Positions 4,281 to 6,751 of a stretch of DNA of 6,751 nt are shown one piece after another. Origin of the DNA: Methanosarcinales archaeon (lineage in GTDB: Archaea; Halobacteriota; Methanosarcinia; Methanotrichales; Methanotrichaceae); the NCBI GenBank assembly GCA_013415595.1, contig JAAEEW010000088.1, positions 1-6,751 of the forward strand. The letters run 5' to 3'. Within the stretch, counting starts at the first letter, position 1. Every line of letters begins with the position of its first letter. A program made the position numbers and the translations under genes. Under the pieces are notes generated by a model, which was not told the origin of the DNA, made no database searches, and was given only the letters and a program-made list of their open reading frames with translations.

Positions 4281-5563
4281 TCCGGATCGCGGCTTATGCG
4301 ATAGATGACCCCGGCCAGGCCGTCGGATACCAGCAGGGAGCCGTCGGTCCACACCTCTACGTCCACCGGCCTTCCCCAGGCTGATTCGCCTTGCAGCCAC
4401 CCCCGGGCGAAGATCTCCTGGCCTGCTGCTGTGCCGTTCTCCAGCTTGACCGCCACCACCCGGTAGCCGATGGGATGCTCCCGGTTCCAGGAGCCGTGCT
4501 CGGCGATGAAGATCTGGCCCCGGTAAGGAGAGGGAAACATGGTCCCGCTGTAAAACCTCATACCCAGGGCAGCCACGTGGGGACCGAGGGCCAGGGCTGG
4601 CGGGACAAACTGGCCGCAGTCTCTCTGGCCCCCGAACTCCGGATCGGAGATGTTCCCGCCGTGGCAGTAGGGAAATCCGAAGTGCATGCCCTTTTCCGGG
4701 GCCAAATTGAGCTCGTCCGGCGGAGTGTCGTCACCCAGCCAGTCCCTCCCGTTGTCGGTGAACCACAGGTGGCCGGTGGACGGGTCCCAGTCGAATCCCA
4801 CGGTGTTGCGAACGCCCCGGGCAAAGATCTCCAGGTCGCTGCCGTCTGGATTCATGCGGGCAATGGTGGCGTAGATCTCCCCCGGGGGCAGGCAGACGTT
4901 GCAGGGAGCCCCTACCGGCACGTAGAGCTTTCCGTCCGGGCCGAAGCGGATGAACTTCCAGCCATGGCTGCGGTCGGAGGGAAATACCCTCACCACTGCC
5001 GGGACCATCGATCCTGACCGGTCGCTCAGCCAGGACTCGACCAGGTCGTACCTCAGGATGCGGTCGATCTCCGCCACATAGAGGGAGCCGTTTTGGAAGG
5101 CCACGCCGTTGGGGGTGTTGAGGCCCTCTGCCACCACGAATATCTCCGCCGGCTCTGCCCGGCCGTTCCCGTTCAGATCTCTGATGGCATAGACCTTCCC
5201 GCCCTGGATGAAGTCCCGGACGAAGGGGGGCCGGGTGCCCACGAAGAGGGTGCCCTCCGGGCTCAGGGTCATGGATCGGGCGTAGGGCAGGTCCTCTGCG
5301 AAGACCTGGATGGAAAAGCCGAGTGGAAGAACGATCTTCTCCAGAGGGAGGTCGGCAGCATCCGAAGCACCTGCGGCAGGGGGCGCCGTCAGGACTATCA
5401 GGATAGCCAGGGTGGGGAGAGTGGGTAGGGTGGATAGGGTGGATAGGGTGGCCAGCAAGACCTGGATCGAAAAGATCGACTGGACTCGTCCGCCGGGGAC
5501 CGTCAGCTCTCTGCCGGAATTGCGGCCAGATGATCCGCGAATTCCCGAATTGAGTTTGCCCAT
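4277..5563 (-). CDS. Exported sorbosone/PQQ-type sugar dehydrogenase family protein
   Basis: This is a 428-residue protein of the soluble glucose/sorbosone dehydrogenase beta-propeller family, which in bacteria oxidises sugars with PQQ. Start ATG 5563 has GGAGGT eight bases upstream. Residues 28-66 form an exported-protein signal with likely cleavage after AAGA; the mature protein would act outside the membrane. Family marks are SHGWKFIRFGPDGKLYVPVG (199-218, with H200 in the position of the catalytic His of soluble glucose dehydrogenase), APCNVC (219-224), RNTVGFDWDPSTGHLWFTDN (252-271), PPDELN, HFGFPYCHGG (294-303), IAEHGSWNR..PIGYRVV (353-370) and GRPVDVEVW..GSLLVSDGLAGVIYRIS. A DLNGNG loop (129-134) may bind calcium. 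The fold is intact and near full length. Methanogens are not known to make PQQ, so the cofactor and reaction are uncertain. The hydrophobic core of the signal peptide is encoded by a 9-bp tandem repeat. The gene stands alone on its strand, apart from a doubtful overlapping ORF downstream. Confidence 0.92.
   Translation of the reverse strand: MGKLNSGIRGSSGRNSGRELTVPGGRVQSIFSIQVLLATLSTLSTLPTLPTLAILIVLTAPPAAGASDAADLPLEKIVLPLGFSIQVFAEDLPYARSMTLSPEGTLFVGTRPPFVRDFIQGGKVYAIRDLNGNGRAEPAEIFVVAEGLNTPNGVAFQNGSLYVAEIDRILRYDLVESWLSDRSGSMVPAVVRVFPSDRSHGWKFIRFGPDGKLYVPVGAPCNVCLPPGEIYATIARMNPDGSDLEIFARGVRNTVGFDWDPSTGHLWFTDNGRDWLGDDTPPDELNLAPEKGMHFGFPYCHGGNISDPEFGGQRDCGQFVPPALALGPHVAALGMRFYSGTMFPSPYRGQIFIAEHGSWNREHPIGYRVVAVKLENGTAAGQEIFARGWLQGESAWGRPVDVEVWTDGSLLVSDGLAGVIYRISRDPE
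5402..5455. repeat. 9-bp tandem repeat encoding the signal-peptide core
   Basis: Six 9-bp units run head to tail: GATAGCCAG, GGTGGGGAG, AGTGGGTAG, GGTGGATAG, GGTGGATAG, GGTGGCCAG. On the minus strand they read as Leu-Ser-Thr / Leu-Pro-Thr triplets (ATLSTLSTLPTLPTLAIL) in the hydrophobic region of the dehydrogenase signal peptide. Four GGG runs at 5423-5448 also make this a possible quadruplex on the template strand. Confidence 0.9.
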
Positions 5564-5820
5564 GCTAAAAAACCTCCATCAGCCAATCTGCGCGAGCCCG
5601 GGAATTCCCAGATTACAATGCCAATCCAGTTATCACCGATTCTATTAACCTCTGTTGATCCCGGCTGGGACTTCATACCAGGAGTACGGACTGGAGATGG
5701 GTGAAGCGCCTGGGGAGGGGAGGGCACGGGGGTGGACTGCCTGGAGAGCCCTAACCGGCGGGGGCCGCAGGGCGACTCATATCAACGATCCGCGAAGAAG
5801 ATTTCTGGAAATTAAAGATT
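5564..5820. other. Intergenic region upstream of the dehydrogenase; G-rich tract
   Basis: No gene is supported. The dehydrogenase ribosome binding site GGAGGT lies at 5572-5577 (minus). GTTAATAG at 5642-5649 (minus) is a possible weak TATA box. GGGAATTCCC at 5600-5609 is a palindrome. Four G-runs between 5712 and 5732, with loops of 1, 1 and 3 bases, fit a plus-strand G-quadruplex motif. Confidence 0.45.
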
Positions 5821-5861
5821 ATTAAACGTTCGAAATATGAAATGAATACATATTAACGTTC
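5821..5861. promoter_or_regulatory. Paired AACGTTC boxes 30 bp apart
   Basis: ATTAAACGTTC (5821-5831) and ATTAACGTTC (5852-5861) place AACGTTC boxes at 5825 and 5855, exactly 30 bp or about three helical turns apart, in strongly AT-rich DNA between divergent genes. They resemble the AATCGTTC boxes of the two secreted-protein promoters. No bound protein is known. Confidence 0.35.
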
Positions 5862-5971
5862 TGAATCATTATTTTCAGGCATGTAAGTGATTTAGAAGAT
5901 TTTGGAACATTTAATTGGATAGAATCATCATTCAAAACCTTAAAATTCCATTTTAGGATAACCGGGTAATC

Positions 5972-6033
5972 ACGACAATTGTCGTTCGTTCGAGGTTCGT
6001 TCGCTATTTTTCTTATTAATCGTTCAAGCATAG
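5972..6033 (+). promoter_or_regulatory. Upstream regulatory element of the cysteine-rich gene
   Basis: A perfect 14-bp palindrome ACGACAATTGTCGT (5972-5985) is followed by GTTCGTTCG at 5984-5992 and again at 5995-6003, one helical turn apart. Fourteen bases later comes AATCGTTC (6018-6025). The GTTCGTTCG - 14 bp - AATCGTTC arrangement is the same as ahead of the gene at 3175-3777. The expected TATA position here reads AAGCATAG, which is weak, so transcription may need an activator. If used as in the other gene, the start would be near 6050 and the leader close to 195 nt. Confidence 0.55.
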
Positions 6034-6084
6034 AGGTAGTGTGCACAGCGGCGATACAGGATTATGGTGCTGGACCGATCCGTT

Positions 6085-6200
6085 TTGCAGCTGTCCTGAG
6101 AAGACGGCTGCAATATAGGTGCGAGAGAGTCCCGGGTCGTGAGACAGAAAACCTGCAGCAAGCAGGATTTGAGAATTTCTGTATCCACCGCCCGGGATTC
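6085..6200 (+). ncRNA. Structured RNA leader (cis-regulatory candidate)
   Basis: Two structures stand in series ahead of the cysteine-rich gene. Hairpin I pairs TTGCAGCTGTC (6085-6095) with GACGGCTGCAA (6103-6113): 11 bp with one G-U and a 7-base loop. Structure II is nested in three tiers. GAGTCCCGGG (6127-6136) pairs with CCCGGGATTC (6191-6200), ACAGAAA (6144-6150) with TTTCTGT (6176-6182), and CCTGC (6152-6156) with GCAGG (6162-6166). It ends 31 bases before the GGAGGT ribosome binding site. It matches no riboswitch class that I know. It could equally be a separate small RNA. Confidence 0.5.
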
Positions 6201-6245
6201 AAATGCGATAAAAAAGGCCATCTAAAATACAGGAGGTCAATGAAA

Positions 6246-6620
6246 ATGAAGAGACTGATTTCGATACTGGCTGCATCGGCCATAATCTGCCTTCTGGCAG
6301 GTCCCGCCCTGTCGGCATCGTCTGGCGAGGGCCAGAATAATCTCAGCAAAGCCGGCAACAGCTACGGAAATTGCTATCAGGCCGGCGCCTGCGACCAGAC
6401 GGGAGGCGGCGGCAACTGTCAGAACGAAGACAACTGTGGGAACGGCGACGGCACCTGTGCCGGGAGAGGAGAAGACTGTGCCAACCGCCTGCAGGGATGT
6501 GACGGCTGCGGCGGTAACGGCGACGGAAATGGATGTGGAGATGAAAACGGCTGCGCAAACGGCATCTGTGACGGTAGCGGCCCCAGGGGAAATGCGGGCC
6601 GGGGAAACTGCCGCCGCTGA
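6246..6620 (+). CDS. Secreted cysteine-rich Gly/Asn/Asp-rich protein
   Basis: This is a 124-residue protein. GGAGGT at 6232-6237 is eight bases before ATG 6246, which I prefer; ATG 6240 is in frame but only two bases from the site. Residues 1-23 (MKRLISILAASAIICLLAGP, then ALS) are a signal peptide much like that of the protein at 3175-3777. The mature part of about 100 residues has 12 cysteines spaced mostly 4-8 residues apart (GNCYQAGAC, GTCAGRGEDC, GCDGC, NGCGDENGC, NGIC) among Gly, Asn and Asp, with NGDG motifs. The even cysteine count suggests up to six disulfides, and the NGDG loops may bind calcium. I recognise no named family; an extracellular, cell-surface or metal-binding role is inference. 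A regulatory element and structured leader precede it. Confidence 0.85.
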   Translation: MKRLISILAASAIICLLAGPALSASSGEGQNNLSKAGNSYGNCYQAGACDQTGGGGNCQNEDNCGNGDGTCAGRGEDCANRLQGCDGCGGNGDGNGCGDENGCANGICDGSGPRGNAGRGNCRR

Positions 6621-6638
6621 GCTGAATTGCAGGACTGG

Positions 6639-6751
6639 ATGATGAGCTGTAAGATAGGCCTGGAAAACAGGGACCCGGACGATCTTCCCGGTCATAAATC
6701 CGGCCATGAGTCCGGCCATGAGTCCGGCCATGAGTCCGGCGTTATTTCTGG
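6639..6751 (+). CDS. Possible 5' part of an ORF with GHES repeats (runs off the window)
   Basis: Two adjacent ATGs at 6639-6644, with AGGA in front, open a frame that stays open to the window end. It begins MMSCKIGLENRDPDDLPGHK and continues in SGHE repeats from the 12-bp tandem repeat. It starts 18 bases after the cysteine-rich gene stop. With only 37 codons, a third of them repeat, coding status is uncertain; the minus strand is also open here. Confidence 0.25.
   Translation, partial: MMSCKIGLENRDPDDLPGHKSGHESGHESGHESGVIS
6690..6749. repeat. 12-bp tandem repeat at the window end
   Basis: Three perfect copies of GGCCATGAGTCC (6702-6737) are flanked by a diverged copy on each side (GGTCATAAATCC at 6690-6701 and GGCGTTATTTCT at 6738-6749). 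The identical copies suggest recent expansion. The array may continue beyond the window. Its TCCGG junction matches the other 12-bp tracts here. Confidence 0.93.

Noticed and set aside
4130..4387. Plus-strand Ala-Pro repeat frame (PAPAPIP...)
   Set aside because: No start codon exists between the preceding stop and the repeat, and it runs antisense into the dehydrogenase.
4391..5017. 208-codon plus-strand ORF
   Set aside because: Antisense shadow of the clearly recognised dehydrogenase.
5822..6046. 74-codon minus-strand ORF in AT-rich DNA
   Set aside because: No ribosome binding site, no family signature, and it overlaps the regulatory boxes and palindrome.
5979..6245. Upstream in-frame extension of the cysteine-rich protein
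   Set aside because: It lacks a ribosome binding site and would bury the signal peptide; the GGAGGT at 6232-6237 fixes the start at 6246.
6237..6731. 164-codon minus-strand ORF
   Set aside because: Antisense shadow of the cysteine-rich gene plus the terminal repeat.

Overview
The window most resembles a GC-rich methanogenic archaeon, possibly of the Methanothrix (Methanosaeta) type; this genus guess is inference. The supporting signs are archaeal-style TATA boxes, strong GGAGGT-type ribosome binding sites, AT-rich gaps between GC-rich genes, a GTG start, an archaeal short FKBP, and a tail resembling archaeal radical SAM proteins. There is no tRNA, rRNA, CRISPR array or transposase.

Layout. 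1-192 is the 3' end of a probable radical SAM gene (+). 193-365 holds a purine-rich tract of 9-bp units. A VOC/glyoxalase-fold gene (366-728, -) and a larger gene (867-1985, -) follow; the larger one looks like a divergent TOPRIM-type protein carrying two in-frame tandem-repeat inserts. A divergent AT-rich promoter region separates it from an FKBP prolyl isomerase (2136-2564, +). 2565-2945 holds hairpins and no convincing gene. Next come a 32-residue CxxC/membrane miniprotein with a good ribosome binding site (2946-3044, -), a terminator hairpin, and a secreted protein built on a 19-residue repeat (3175-3777, -). 3778-4276 holds a clear promoter, inverted repeats and a 12-bp repeat tract. An exported sorbosone/PQQ-type sugar dehydrogenase follows (4277-5563, -). 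5564-6245 is AT-rich and regulatory, and leads into a secreted 12-cysteine Gly/Asn/Asp-rich protein (6246-6620, +). The window ends in 12-bp tandem repeats.

Two things stand out. First, the two small secreted-protein genes (3175-3777 and 6246-6620) share an upstream element, GTTCGTTCG - exactly 14 bp - AATCGTTC. In the first gene it abuts a clear TATA box, which suggests a common regulator. In the second it lies about 220 bp ahead of the start, and the space between contains an RNA leader with an 11-bp hairpin followed by a three-tier nested hairpin. Second, degenerate short tandem repeats with periods of 9, 12 or 15 bp occur at six places, both inside genes (linkers, a signal peptide) and between them. 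Because all periods are multiples of three, they change coding regions without breaking frame. Most genes here do not form an obvious pathway; the common theme of the right half is exported proteins.
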